A stretch of 64,000 bases of DNA from Labilithrix sp. (GCA_019637175.1 JAHBWD010000034.1:1-64000); one strand, 5' to 3'. Shown: positions 48,063 to 60,835, counted from the first letter of the stretch. Made by a program: numbers and translations. Notes: a model not told the origin generated them from the letters alone.

Positions 48063-48103
48063 CGAACGCCTCGGCTCTCACGAGCCGGGGCGTTCGTGTT
48101 TTG
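48063..48103 (+). terminator. Strong intrinsic terminator of the metalloprotease gene
   Basis: A 14-bp stem with one T/G pair (cgaacgcc-t-cggctc with gagccg-g-ggcgttcg), loop tcac, then TGTTTTG. It ends transcription of the + strand gene. The stem overlaps the stop and last codons of the convergent SDR gene, which ends at 48078. Confidence 0.85.
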
Positions 48104-48875
48104 TGGCCATGCGCGCGAGGACGCGCCGGAGCACCCAGGGGGCGTGTCGCGCGCCGGCGGACGCGACGCGCACGAAGCGGCTCGTCTCCACGACGGGCGA
48201 GCCGCGGAGCGCCGCGCGGAGCGTGATGCGCGCGACGTCGTCCGCCGACTGCGACTTCGGATCGGGCGCGTCGTATCCGACGACGCCCTCCGCCCGAGCG
48301 GCGTTCGCACGGAAGGGCGTGTCGACGGGGCCCGGCCGTATCACGACGACGCGGACACCGACCTCGGCGAGCTCGGAGCGCATCGACATCGAGATCGCCT
48401 CGAGCGCGAACTTGGTCGCGGCGTACGCGGCGTAGCGCGGCGCGGCGACGATCCCGGCCACCGACGACATCATGACGACGGTGCCCCGCGACCGCTCGAG
48501 GTGCGGCGCGGCGAGCTGCACGAGGCGGAGCGGCGCGATGACGTTGAGCTCGAAGAGCCTGCGGAGCTCGTCGAGATCGACCTTCAGCGCCGGCGCGTAG
48601 AAGCCGCGGCCGGCGTTGTTGACGAGAACGTCGATCGAGCCGCCTTCGGAGGCGGCGCGGTCGACGAGCGCGCGGCGATGGGCTTCGTCGGTGACGTCGC
48701 CCGACACGACGATCGCGCGCGCGCCTCGCGCCTCGACCTCGCGCGCGACGCCGGCGAGCGCGCTCTCGCCGCGCGCCGAGAGCACGAGCGTCGGCTTGGA
48801 CGGCTCGTCGGCCCACGCGAGAGCGAGCGCGCGACCGATGCCCGTCGAGGCGCCGGTGATGACGACCGTCGTCAT
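48078..48875 (-). CDS. Short-chain dehydrogenase/reductase (DltE/YqjQ-like)
   Basis: Encodes 265 residues. TGASTGIG binds the nucleotide, NNAGRG follows, and the MSSVAG serine with YAATK completes the catalytic triad. The substrate is unknown. The ATG overlaps the stop of the DUF1801 gene (ATGA). Its 3' end is within the metalloprotease terminator. Confidence 0.9.
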   Translation of the reverse strand: MTTVVITGASTGIGRALALAWADEPSKPTLVLSARGESALAGVAREVEARGARAIVVSGDVTDEAHRRALVDRAASEGGSIDVLVNNAGRGFYAPALKVDLDELRRLFELNVIAPLRLVQLAAPHLERSRGTVVMMSSVAGIVAAPRYAAYAATKFALEAISMSMRSELAEVGVRVVVIRPGPVDTPFRANAARAEGVVGYDAPDPKSQSADDVARITLRAALRGSPVVETSRFVRVASAGARHAPWVLRRVLARMATKHERPGS

Positions 48876-49369
48876 CCGGCCTTCTTCTTCGGGGTCTTCT
48901 TCTTCGCCGCCGTCTTCTTCGGCTTGGCCTTGGCCGCCTTCTTCTTGGAGGCGCTCATGTCGAGGACGGCGTACGCCGGCCGCGCGGTCTCGCGGAGGAG
49001 CTTCGTGAGGATCGCGAGCGGCAGATCGGCGGCCGACTTGAACCGGACGCAGCTCTTGCCGATCGAGGCCTTGGGGAGCTGCGACGCGTAGCGTTCGGCG
49101 ACGTAGCCCCGCTCGTCGGCGGCGCACGCGTAGAGCGAGATGTAGCTCGCGTTGCTCGCAAGGCCGATACGGAACCACTCGCCCTCGCGGCCCGTGGCGT
49201 ATTTGTAGCGGTACGTGCCGTAGCCGATCATGCCGCTGCGGATGTGCGGCTCGAGCCTCGGGCAGGTCTTGGTGATGAGCGCGTGGAGGCGCGCGATCTC
49301 CGAGCGCCGCGGCTCGGCGAGCGCGGCGATGTACTCAGCAGGCGTCGTGACCTTCAGCTGACCCTTCAT
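48872..49369 (-). CDS. DUF1801-family protein with Lys/Ala-rich tail
   Basis: Encodes 165 residues. Residues 1-140 match the DUF1801 (YdhG-like) fold with PAEYIAAL, IGYGTYRY and CVRFKSAADLPL. The final 25 residues are an unstructured Lys-Ala-Pro tail with 14 lysines, as in histone H1-like tails, which could bind nucleic acid. Some DUF1801 proteins are called iron chaperones, but this is not evident here. Coupled to the SDR gene. Confidence 0.88.
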   Translation of the reverse strand: MKGQLKVTTPAEYIAALAEPRRSEIARLHALITKTCPRLEPHIRSGMIGYGTYRYKYATGREGEWFRIGLASNASYISLYACAADERGYVAERYASQLPKASIGKSCVRFKSAADLPLAILTKLLRETARPAYAVLDMSASKKKAAKAKPKKTAAKKKTPKKKAG

Positions 49370-49388
49370 GGGTCGCGAGTCTAGAAGA

Positions 49389-50360
49389 TCACTCGGGGCG
49401 GAGGTACGCGCCTTTGATGAGCTTCAGGATGAACTGGACGGTGTCGAGATCCGTCGAGAGGCTCTTGTTCAGCACCGTCTCGAGGTGACCGTAGTTGTGC
49501 GCGAGCTGCAGGATGTCGAGCTCTTCGGGCTTGAGGTCGCGGAGCGGCGGGATGACCGGCTGCGACAGCACGAGGCGGGTGTTGAGATCGGGCAGCTCGT
49601 TGCGGATCTCGTTGAACTCGTCGAGCTGGCGAAGGCCCTCCATGAGGACCTCCTGCACGCTGAGGTTCATCTCGTTCGGGAACTCGCGCTCGTCGGGCGG
49701 ATCGAGGTCGAAGAGGCCCTTTTGCCAGGTGAGCATCCGGAAGATGCTCTTCATCGGCGGCACGTCGTCGAGGTCGTTGATCGACGCGTAGTAGATCACG
49801 CCCTTGCGCATGTAGATCTTGCCGATGTCGTCGCTCTCCGTGCGGATGACGAGGACGCCGCTCTTCTTCGACGTCGCGAAGAGCTGCAAGAGGTCGGGGA
49901 GCGGAACCTCCTCGATGCTGCCGCTCATCGTGCGCGCCTGCGTCGTGCGACGCGCCGCCGCGACGTTCTCGAGATCGCGCTTCGCGTCGGTGCTGTCAGC
50001 GCGCGAGCCCTCGCCGGCGATGACCTTGAGGATGCTCGTGCCGATGAGGACGCGGTCGCCCTCCTTCAGACGCGCTCGCTTGATTTTTTCGCCGTTGACG
50101 AACGTGCCGTTCGTGGAGCCGAGATCTTCGATCCAGATCTGGTCCTGCTGCATCGTGATGCGAGCGTGCTTGCGGCTGACCATGTCCTCGACGAGGACCA
50201 TGTCGAGATCGCTCGAGCGGCCGACGATGATCGGCTTGTCGTTGACGATCGGAAATTCGCCGCCCTGGTACTTGCCGCTGATGAAGCGCAAGACGTACGA
50301 GCGCCCTTGTCCTGGGCGCATCGACGGGACTGGGGATGCCTTCTGGGCAGGGTCTTGCAT
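49389..50360 (-). CDS. FHA domain protein with C-terminal PATAN (DUF4388) domain
   Basis: Encodes 323 residues from the ATG at 50360. A TTG at 50459 would add 33 residues with no support. The FHA domain (about 20-115) has VGRSSDLDMVLVED, SRKHARI and LGSTNGTFV. A PATAN/DUF4388 domain (about 145-250) begins GSIEEVPLPDLLQLF and has the KSGVLVIR and GKIYMRKGVIYYA strands. A helical end follows. Such proteins act as phosphothreonine-dependent adaptors in kinase networks. Divergent from kdd. Confidence 0.92.
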   Translation of the reverse strand: MQDPAQKASPVPSMRPGQGRSYVLRFISGKYQGGEFPIVNDKPIIVGRSSDLDMVLVEDMVSRKHARITMQQDQIWIEDLGSTNGTFVNGEKIKRARLKEGDRVLIGTSILKVIAGEGSRADSTDAKRDLENVAAARRTTQARTMSGSIEEVPLPDLLQLFATSKKSGVLVIRTESDDIGKIYMRKGVIYYASINDLDDVPPMKSIFRMLTWQKGLFDLDPPDEREFPNEMNLSVQEVLMEGLRQLDEFNEIRNELPDLNTRLVLSQPVIPPLRDLKPEELDILQLAHNYGHLETVLNKSLSTDLDTVQFILKLIKGAYLRPE

Positions 50361-50461
50361 CAGCTTGAGGCCCGACAAGGGCTTACCACGAGGCGTGAGC
50401 CGCCGGATTCGCGGGATCTTTCGCTCAAATCCGTAGGAAAGACTATCGAGCCCACCCAAAG

Positions 50462-51592
50462 ATGGTCAAGTCGCGGTATGTGATGCCGCGACCGATGGGT
50501 ACTTCTGCCGATTTCCAAGCACTACCGCGAAGGTCCGTGATCGAGGGGGGAGACCCGTTCGGAACGCACCGGGCCCTCGAGCCCCGGGGGGCGCTCCCCC
50601 AGCCCGCGTGGCGGCTGGACCACGATTTCTCCAGGATCTTCGCGGGGGAGCTCCTCCTGGCGGTCGATACGCTGAACGTCGACGCGGCCAGCTTCCGCCA
50701 GATGGAAGAGGAGGGGGCGAAGTCGGGGGAGGCGCCGGAGCAAGCTGTGCCGCGGCTCGTGCTCGAGACGGTCGGCAAGCGCGGCAAGCAGCACAACCCG
50801 GTGACCGGCTCCGGCGGAATGCTCCTCGGGCGCGTCCTTCAGGTCGCTCCCGATCGCGCCGACGCGGCGGCGCTCCAGCCCGGCGATCGGATCGCGACGC
50901 TCGTCTCCCTGTCGCTCACGCCGCTTCGCGTCGACCGCGTGCGCGCGGTGCGCGTCGCGAGCGCGCAGCTCGACGTCGAGGGTGAGGCGGTGCTCTTCGC
51001 GTCCGGCGGCTACGCGAGGATGCCAGGCGACATGCCCGAGCGGCTCGCGCTCGCCGTCCTCGACGTCGCCGGCGCCGCGCCTCAGGTGGCGCGCCTCGTG
51101 AAGCCCGGCGCGAGCGTCTGCATCCTCGGCGCCGGCGGCAAGAGCGGCATCTTGTGCGCCGCCGAAGCGCGCCGCAGCGGCGGCCCTTCGGCGCGCGTCA
51201 TCGGGGTGGAGAGCCACGCGCCGTACGCCGACGAGCTCCGCGCGCTCGGGCTCTGCGACGAGGTGCTCTCGCTCGACGCGCGCGATCCCGTCGGCGTTCG
51301 CCGCGCCGTGCTCGCGGCGAACGGCGGCCGCGAGGTCGATCTGAGCTTGTCGTGCGTGAACGGTGCCGACGCCGAGATGAGCGCGATCATGGTCACGCGC
51401 GATCGCGGCGTCGCGTACTTCTTCGCGATGTCGACGAGCTTCACGAAGGCGGCGCTCGGCGCCGAGGGCGTCTCGAAGGACGTCGATCTCGTGATCGGCA
51501 ACGGCTACGCGCAGGGTCACGCCGAGCACTCGCTGGCGATGATGCGCGAGCTCCCCCAGGTGCGGCAGCTCTTCGAAAAACGATACGCCTGA
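50462..51592 (+). CDS. kdd: L-erythro-3,5-diaminohexanoate dehydrogenase
   Basis: Encodes 376 residues. The signatures EGGDPFGTHRALEP and LPQPAWRLD and the nucleotide-binding GAGGKSG match Kdd, which converts 3,5-diaminohexanoate to 5-amino-3-oxohexanoate in the lysine 2,3-aminomutase pathway. The other pathway genes (kamA, kamDE, kce, kal) are absent from the window. It is followed 17 bp later by fhs. In aerobes Kdd may serve lysine catabolism or amino-acid product formation. Confidence 0.9.
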   Translation: MVKSRYVMPRPMGTSADFQALPRRSVIEGGDPFGTHRALEPRGALPQPAWRLDHDFSRIFAGELLLAVDTLNVDAASFRQMEEEGAKSGEAPEQAVPRLVLETVGKRGKQHNPVTGSGGMLLGRVLQVAPDRADAAALQPGDRIATLVSLSLTPLRVDRVRAVRVASAQLDVEGEAVLFASGGYARMPGDMPERLALAVLDVAGAAPQVARLVKPGASVCILGAGGKSGILCAAEARRSGGPSARVIGVESHAPYADELRALGLCDEVLSLDARDPVGVRRAVLAANGGREVDLSLSCVNGADAEMSAIMVTRDRGVAYFFAMSTSFTKAALGAEGVSKDVDLVIGNGYAQGHAEHSLAMMRELPQVRQLFEKRYA

Positions 51593-51608
51593 GGACGCGC
51601 GCGGAGCC

Positions 51609-53321
51609 TTGACGGACCGCCCCAACGGCGGTTTGCTCCCCGCCCTCATGGACTACGCCCCGCGCCCGATCGCCGAAGTCGCCGCTGATCTCGGACTCTC
51701 GACCGACGACTACGTCGTCTACGGAAGAGGAAAAGCGAAGCTCGATCTCGGCCTCCTGGGGCGGCCCGCGCGCGGCAAGGGGCGCCTCGTCCTCGTGACG
51801 GCGATCAACCCGACGCCCGCGGGCGAGGGCAAGACGACGACCTCGATCAGCCTCGCGATGGGCATGCGCCGCCTCGGCAAGAACGCGGTGCTCGCGCTGC
51901 GCGAGCCGTCGCTCGGGCCCGTGTTCGGCGTGAAGGGCGGCGGCACCGGCGGCGGCAAGGCCTCGCTCACGCCGGCCGAAGACATCAACCTCCACTTCAC
52001 GGGCGACATCCACGCGATCACGACGGCGCACAACCTGCTCTCCGCGCTCGTCGACAACGCGATCTACTTCGGCGACGTGATCCCCGAGAAGGGCGAGCTC
52101 GACGCGCGACAGATCACCTGGGGCCGCTCGCTCGACATGAACGATCGCTTCCTCCGCCGCTGCATCGTCGGCCTCGGCGGCAAGGCGAGCGGAACGCCGC
52201 GCGAGGAGCGCTTCGACATCACCGCCGCGAGCGAGATCATGGCGATCATGGCGCTCGCCGCCGATCACGCGGATCTCGAGAAGCGCCTCGCGCGGATCGT
52301 CGTCGGCCAGACGTACGAGGGCAAGGCCGTGACCGCGGGCGATCTCCAGGCCGCGAGCGCGATGACCGCGGTGCTCCGCGACGCGCTCGAGCCGAACCTC
52401 GTGCAGACGGAAGAGGGCGGACCGGCGATCGTGCACTGCGGCCCGTTCGGCAACATCGCCCACGGCTGCAATAGCGTCATCGCCACGCGCCTCGCGATGA
52501 GCCTCGGCGACTACGCGATCACCGAGGCCGGCTTCGGCTTCGATCTCGGCGGCGAGAAGTTCCTCGACATCAAGTGCCGCCTCGCCGGCGTGTGGCCGCG
52601 CGCGGTGGTGCTCGTCGCGACGCTCCGCGCGCTCAAGATGCACGGCGGCGCGCCCGTGAAGACGTGCGGCGAGCCCGACGCCGATCGGCTCGCGAAGGGC
52701 ATCGAGCACCTCGAGAAGCACCTCGAGACCGCGAAGGCGTACGGGCTCAAGCCGGTCGTCGCGATCAACGTCTTCCCCAACGACACCGCCGCCGAGCTCG
52801 CGATCGTCGAGAAGGCCGTGGAGAAGCTCGGCGCTCGCTTCGCGAGATCCGAAGGCTTCGGGCGCGGCGGCGAGGGCGCGCTCGATCTCGCGCGCGTCGT
52901 CGCCGAGGTCGTCGACGCGACCGACGCGTCTCCGCCTCCGGCGCAGTACGTCTACGACGACGCCGACGCGCCGCACGAGAAGATCCGCAAGATCGCGCGC
53001 ACGGTTTACGGCGCCAAAGACGTCGTGTTCACCGCGGCCGCCGAGAAGAACCTCTCCCGCATCAAGGAGCTCGGCTACGAGAAGCTCCCGATCTGCATGG
53101 CGAAGACGCAGATGTCGCTCACCGACGATCCGACGATCTACGGCCGCCCGCGAGACTTCACGATCACGGTGCGCGAGGTGCGCCTCTCGGCCGGCGCCGG
53201 GTTCCTCGTCCCGCTCACCGGCGAGATGATGACGATGCCGGGCCTGCCGAAGGTCCCCGCGTCGCGCGGCATCAAGCTCCTGCCGAACGGCAAGATCAAG
53301 GGGCTCATGCAGAACGATTAG
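51609..53321 (+). CDS. fhs: Formate--tetrahydrofolate ligase
   Basis: Encodes 570 residues from a TTG, or 557 from the ATG at 51648. The start is uncertain because neither has a good ribosome binding site. The ATP site PTPAGEGKTT, the GVKGGGTGGG motif and the INLHFTGDIHAI segment are conserved. It makes 10-formyl-THF. Probably co-transcribed with kdd, for no obvious pathway reason. Confidence 0.95.
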   Translation: MTDRPNGGLLPALMDYAPRPIAEVAADLGLSTDDYVVYGRGKAKLDLGLLGRPARGKGRLVLVTAINPTPAGEGKTTTSISLAMGMRRLGKNAVLALREPSLGPVFGVKGGGTGGGKASLTPAEDINLHFTGDIHAITTAHNLLSALVDNAIYFGDVIPEKGELDARQITWGRSLDMNDRFLRRCIVGLGGKASGTPREERFDITAASEIMAIMALAADHADLEKRLARIVVGQTYEGKAVTAGDLQAASAMTAVLRDALEPNLVQTEEGGPAIVHCGPFGNIAHGCNSVIATRLAMSLGDYAITEAGFGFDLGGEKFLDIKCRLAGVWPRAVVLVATLRALKMHGGAPVKTCGEPDADRLAKGIEHLEKHLETAKAYGLKPVVAINVFPNDTAAELAIVEKAVEKLGARFARSEGFGRGGEGALDLARVVAEVVDATDASPPPAQYVYDDADAPHEKIRKIARTVYGAKDVVFTAAAEKNLSRIKELGYEKLPICMAKTQMSLTDDPTIYGRPRDFTITVREVRLSAGAGFLVPLTGEMMTMPGLPKVPASRGIKLLPNGKIKGLMQND

Positions 53322-53334
53322 GAGAGCGTGTCGG

Positions 53335-55587
53335 TCACTCGAGCACGGGGCGGGGCGTCTCGAAGGCGGCGCCGGGCAGCGGCGTCGCGAGCGCTTCGTC
53401 GGCGGCGGGCAGCGAGATCACGAACTTCGTGCCGGCGCCCGTCTGGCTCTGCACGTAGATGCTGCCGCCGGCGTTCTGGACGATGCTCTGGCTGATCGCG
53501 AGCCCGAGGCCGGTGCCCTTCTCTTTCGTCGTGAAGAACGGGACGAACAGGTTCTTCAAGACCTTCTGGCTGATGCCCGGCCCGGTGTCGTGCACCGAGA
53601 TCTCGACCATCTCGGCGCCGCCGTCGTCGAGCTTCACGCTCGAGCGCTCGCTCGCCGGGCCCTCGCCCGAAGCGCGCGCCGACGGACCGCGCGAGCTCGC
53701 GGGCCCGAGGCGCGCGCCGCTCCACGCCGCGCCGGGCATCCTGCGATGCGCCGTGGCCACGGTGACGCGCCCGCGTCCGCTCATCGCGTGGATGGCGTTC
53801 TGCATCAGGTTGAGCAAGACCTGACGAAGCTTCTCGGGATCGATGCGCGCGCGCGGGATCGGCTCGCCGAGCTCGAGGCGGAGCTCGAGACCGTCGAAGG
53901 CGGGGGACGCGCTCGACAAGATTTGCACCGTACGGCGCACGGCGGCGTTGATGTCGACGGGGATCGGATTTCCGGCGTGCGGGCGCGCGTAGTCGAGGAA
54001 GCTGCCGACGACGCGGTTCAGGCGATCGGTCTCTTCGAGGATGATCCCGAGGAACTCTTTGGTCGTGGGATCGGCGTCTTTGACGCCGACGCCGAGCTCT
54101 TCGAGGAGCTGCGCCGCGCCCTTGATCGCGCCGAGCGGGTTCTTGACCTCGTGCGCGAGACCGGCGGCCATCGAGCCGAGCGCGGCGAGGCGATCCCGCT
54201 CCTTCATGCGCGAATAGATGCGGCTGTTCGCGATCGCGACGCCCATCTGCGCCGCGACGGTCTCGAGGAGCACGATCTCCTCGGGCGTGAACGCGTCGCG
54301 CACGCGCTCGTCGGCGACGCAGAGGACGCCGACGAGCTCCTCGGCGTCGCCACGGATCGCCAGGACGACCGACGACTTCAGCGGACCGAGCGCGAGGGCG
54401 GCGGTCATCGTCGGCGCCAGCGCCTCGCGCGCGCCGGTGGCGTCGCGATCGATCTCCGCCTCGCGCGCGATCTCCTCGAGCGACAGCGACATGCCGAGCC
54501 GCTCGAGCAGCGGACGCATCGCGAGCGCGTCGAGGCGCGCAGGCGGCTGCGCCCCGATGGATCCGACCATGTCGAACCCGCTCCCGTCGAGATCGCGCAG
54601 GTAGACGGCGCACGTCGTCGCGCGGCGCGAGCGCTCGAGCCCCGCGAGCACGACCTGGATCATCTCCTCGTTCTCCAGCGTGTGCGCGAGGCGGCGCCGG
54701 AGCTCGACGACGCTCGACTCGAGGTCGTAGCGCTCGCGGAAGAAGAAGCGATTGATGCGCGTCTCGACCTCGTGCTCGAGCGGTTCGAAGAGCACGAGGA
54801 AGACGATCGCCGCGAGGACGGCGTTCAGGTACATCGCGCCGAAGCGGCCGACGTACGTGATGAAGATGTAGAAGATCCCCGCGAGCGCGAAGGCGAGCGC
54901 CGTCGAGACGAGCAACCGGCCGGAGAGCTCGTAGAGATCGGCGAGGCGAGGCCGCGTGAGCGACTCCGCGAGGACGAAGAGGAAGACGATCGCCAACACG
55001 GCGCCGATGGGCGGAAGGTAGACGCCGAGGAACGAGAGGAAGTCCGCCAGGGTGAAGGTCATCGCGAGCGCGCCGACCGCCGCGAGGAAGCGGATGCGGT
55101 CGCGCACCGCGCGCGAAGGGCTCTCCTGCCCGCGGAGCCATAGCGAGATCAGCGCCGCGGCGAGGAGGCCGAAGACGTAGAAGTAGACCGCGCCCAGCAC
55201 GAGCGCGCGAACCAACGCGGACGCCTGGTGATAAGGCGAGAGCGCGACCGCGAGCATCGGCAGCGAGAGCGCGGCCGACACCTTCGTGAGGCGCGAGCCG
55301 GTCTGCGCGGCGCGCGCGCCGGGGCTCGCCTGGAGCGGCGAGATCGACTGGAACAGGTGGACCGCGAACTGCGGCAAGAGGACGGTGAGCACCGCGGTCG
55401 CGCGCTCGAACCCGACGTCCTTCATCAGGTCTTGGAGCGACTGGCTCACGTACCAGAAGGCGACGCACGTCGAGAACGCCGCGAACAGCCAGTGCTGGAG
55501 GCGACGGCCGCGCAGCAGCATCGACAGCGCGATCGCGAACGCGATGACGCCGCAGAAGAGCGTCGTTCGTGCGCGCAGGTCCTCCAC
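53335..55587 (-). CDS. Multi-TM sensor histidine kinase with GAF domain
   Basis: Encodes 750 residues from a GTG. About 7-8 hydrophobic segments fill the first 270 residues. A GAF-like domain (about 300-455) follows. The HisKA H-box is LAHEVKNPL (His about 478), and the HATPase has N-box LMQNAIHAM, DTGPGIS and GTGLGLAIS. A Ser/Gly-rich insert lies within the HATPase. The layout recalls PrsK-like kinases. No receiver-domain gene is adjacent. A sigma-54 activator lacking a receiver lies 370 bp upstream on the same strand. Confidence 0.93.
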   Translation of the reverse strand: MEDLRARTTLFCGVIAFAIALSMLLRGRRLQHWLFAAFSTCVAFWYVSQSLQDLMKDVGFERATAVLTVLLPQFAVHLFQSISPLQASPGARAAQTGSRLTKVSAALSLPMLAVALSPYHQASALVRALVLGAVYFYVFGLLAAALISLWLRGQESPSRAVRDRIRFLAAVGALAMTFTLADFLSFLGVYLPPIGAVLAIVFLFVLAESLTRPRLADLYELSGRLLVSTALAFALAGIFYIFITYVGRFGAMYLNAVLAAIVFLVLFEPLEHEVETRINRFFFRERYDLESSVVELRRRLAHTLENEEMIQVVLAGLERSRRATTCAVYLRDLDGSGFDMVGSIGAQPPARLDALAMRPLLERLGMSLSLEEIAREAEIDRDATGAREALAPTMTAALALGPLKSSVVLAIRGDAEELVGVLCVADERVRDAFTPEEIVLLETVAAQMGVAIANSRIYSRMKERDRLAALGSMAAGLAHEVKNPLGAIKGAAQLLEELGVGVKDADPTTKEFLGIILEETDRLNRVVGSFLDYARPHAGNPIPVDINAAVRRTVQILSSASPAFDGLELRLELGEPIPRARIDPEKLRQVLLNLMQNAIHAMSGRGRVTVATAHRRMPGAAWSGARLGPASSRGPSARASGEGPASERSSVKLDDGGAEMVEISVHDTGPGISQKVLKNLFVPFFTTKEKGTGLGLAISQSIVQNAGGSIYVQSQTGAGTKFVISLPAADEALATPLPGAAFETPRPVLE

Positions 55588-55618
55588 GCGGCGAAGCCTA
55601 GCGCGTTTGACGACTCAG

Positions 55619-55953
55619 TCAGTCTTTGTCGGGTCGGTTCGGATCGCTGCTGCCGCGCCACGGATCGGGGTGCGGGCCGTTGGGATTGCCGTTCGCGTTC
55701 GGCGTCCACGGGTCGGGGTGCGGCCCGTTGGGGTCGACGTTGGTCGGGTGCGCGGGCACGCCGATGGCGGGCCCGCTGCGGCCGCTCGACCCCTCACGCC
55801 CGTCGACACGGACGAGGTGCGCGCCGACGACGTCGTCGACCTCCTCCGTTTCGTCGTCGCCGTCGGGACCGGCAGGGAGCGCGCAACCACCGAGCGCGAG
55901 CGCGGACGCGGCGAGAGCCGCGAGTAGCAGACGAAAGTTACGGTTGATGCAAT

Positions 55954-55957
<4 letters not shown>
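55619..55957 (-). CDS. Small lipoprotein with repeated Asn-Pro-Asn-Gly segment
   Basis: Encodes 112 residues. GGAGGGGAG is 3 nt before the ATG, which overlaps the stop of the sigma-54 activator gene (ATGA). The lipobox LGGC (Cys25) is followed by an acidic region and two copies of a PNGPHPDPW segment. The repeat exists at the DNA level as two 28-bp copies. Function unknown. Coupled expression with the activator suggests a shared role. Confidence 0.8.
55658..55733. repeat. Two 28-bp direct repeats inside a small lipoprotein gene
   Basis: Copies at 55658-55685 and 55706-55733 share ccacgg-tcggggtgcgg-ccgttggg- with few differences and encode the NPNGPHPDPW repeat. Copy number could vary by recombination. 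Confidence 0.7.
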
Positions 55958-59577
<3,620 letters not shown>

Positions 59578-59651
59578 AGCCGACGAAACCTACTCGAAAG
59601 ATGACCTTGTTCAAGGACGGAAGCAGCCTCCGTCGCGTCTCCCGTCATTGT

Positions 59652-59691
59652 AGCGCCAGGAGGGCAAAGGCGCTGTTTTGCCTGGTTTTTT
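59652..59691 (+). promoter_or_regulatory. Two mutually exclusive hairpins followed by T6
   Basis: Hairpin A: agcgcc (59652-59657) with ggcgct (59669-59674). Hairpin B: ccagg plus caaa with tttg plus cctgg (59656-59685), then TTTTTT (59686-59691). They share bases and cannot form together, as in an attenuator. No + strand gene feeds into it, so function is doubtful. Confidence 0.3.
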
Positions 59692-59761
59692 CAGACAAAA
59701 GCAGCAGGGCTGGACAGATACGGCACGTCTTCTTCGTGGAAGGCTCTTCCGTCCCGCCGTT

Positions 59762-59818
59762 CCTCGCAATTTTCTCCGCCGGTCACTCTTCGGCGAACGC
59801 CGGAGAAAAATGGCGAGG
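59762..59818. repeat. Imperfect 17-bp inverted repeat
   Basis: Arms 59762-59778 (cctcgcaattttctccg) and 59801-59818 pair with one mismatch and one bulge, around a 22-nt loop. It lies 103 bp past the end of the DUF2520 gene and may end its transcript, but lacks a T tract. Confidence 0.5.
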
Positions 59819-59920
59819 AGGGCGTGACCTGAGGCGTGGAAGCAGCAAGAGCTGGTCCATGTCCAAGTCATTGAAATGACAGGATGCAGGCTCGAGCGTC
59901 AGGCAATGCACGCTGCGCCG

Positions 59921-60835
59921 TCAGCGGCGCTGACGCTTCTTCCGGGGCCCGTTCGCCCGCGGGCGGGCGCTGGGCCGGCGCTTCGCGTTCTTGTTCTTGG
60001 CGGGCTTGGCGCCCTTGGCCCGCGCCGCGTTCGCGAGGACCTCGCGGACGGCGTCGAAGCTCGCGGCGGGCGCGTCGCCGATCGCGCGCGCCAGCGGGAG
60101 CTGGGCCGCGGCGCTCGCGACGAAGAGCGGCAGGGCCGGCGCGAGCCGCTCGCGCAGGAGCGCGATCTGACGCTCGATCGCGCCGGCGTCGCCGCGGCGC
60201 ACGGGGCCGGTGAGCGCCTCGGGGAAGCCGAGCGCCTCGACGTTGTCGGCGACGCTCCGCAAGAGCGGGCCGAGCATCTTGGGCGCGTCTTTGCGAGGAA
60301 CGCCGGAGACGACGAGCAGCTCCTCGCCCATCGCCGCGAGCGCCGCCGCGCCGTTCGCGACGAGCCCCGCGGCGGCGTGGTAGCCGACGGTGTCGAGCCG
60401 CGCGAACGTCCGCGGCGTCATCCCGAGCCGCTTCGCGAGCGCGCGCGCGCGCTTCTCGGCCTCGGGATCGCCTTTGACGTGACAATGCCCGCGCGTGAGC
60501 TCGGGGAAGAACGTCTTCGACGCGAACGAGATCATCGGGTGCATCTGCGCGATGCCGGCGCACGATCCACGGAGCGCCGCGATCGCGTCGGCGGGGAGCG
60601 ATCCTGCGTTGTGCACCACGACCGCGTTCCTTCGAACGACGCCCGACGCCGCGAGATCGGCCGCGACCGGACCGAGCTGGCGATCGCGCACCGCGAGGAT
60701 GATGACGCGCGCGTCGATCGGCGTCGTCGGCACGCCCTTGCGCGCGGGGCGCAGCGTCACGGCGTATCCCTTCTTTCGCAGGGCGCGGGCGAGCGCGCGG
60801 CCGACCTTGCCGGCGCCGAGGATGAAGACCTTCAT
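59921..60835 (-). CDS. Rossmann-like/DUF2520 protein with basic tail
   Basis: Encodes 304 residues. The N-terminal FILGAGKVGRALARAL is a dinucleotide-binding motif, followed by the DUF2520 helical domain (HPMISF and GYHAAAGLVANGAAAL). The family is related to ProC and ketopantoate-reductase-like enzymes. The reaction is unknown. The last 35 residues form an Arg/Lys/Pro-rich tail that is not part of the fold. The ATG overlaps the nadD stop (ATGA). Confidence 0.88.
   Translation of the reverse strand: MKVFILGAGKVGRALARALRKKGYAVTLRPARKGVPTTPIDARVIILAVRDRQLGPVAADLAASGVVRRNAVVVHNAGSLPADAIAALRGSCAGIAQMHPMISFASKTFFPELTRGHCHVKGDPEAEKRARALAKRLGMTPRTFARLDTVGYHAAAGLVANGAAALAAMGEELLVVSGVPRKDAPKMLGPLLRSVADNVEALGFPEALTGPVRRGDAGAIERQIALLRERLAPALPLFVASAAAQLPLARAIGDAPAASFDAVREVLANAARAKGAKPAKNKNAKRRPSARPRANGPRKKRQRR

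Larger units (their letters stand above)
59578..59920. other. 343-bp AT-richer intergenic region with inverted repeats
   Basis: Lies between the DUF2520 gene and the sigma-54 activator, both on the - strand. It contains two overlapping hairpins followed by six T residues on the + strand (59652-59691) and an imperfect 17-bp inverted repeat (59762-59818). The activator promoter should be here, and TACAAT occurs on the - strand near 59647-59652. The two ORFs of 86 and 102 codons have no features of real genes. Confidence 0.6.
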
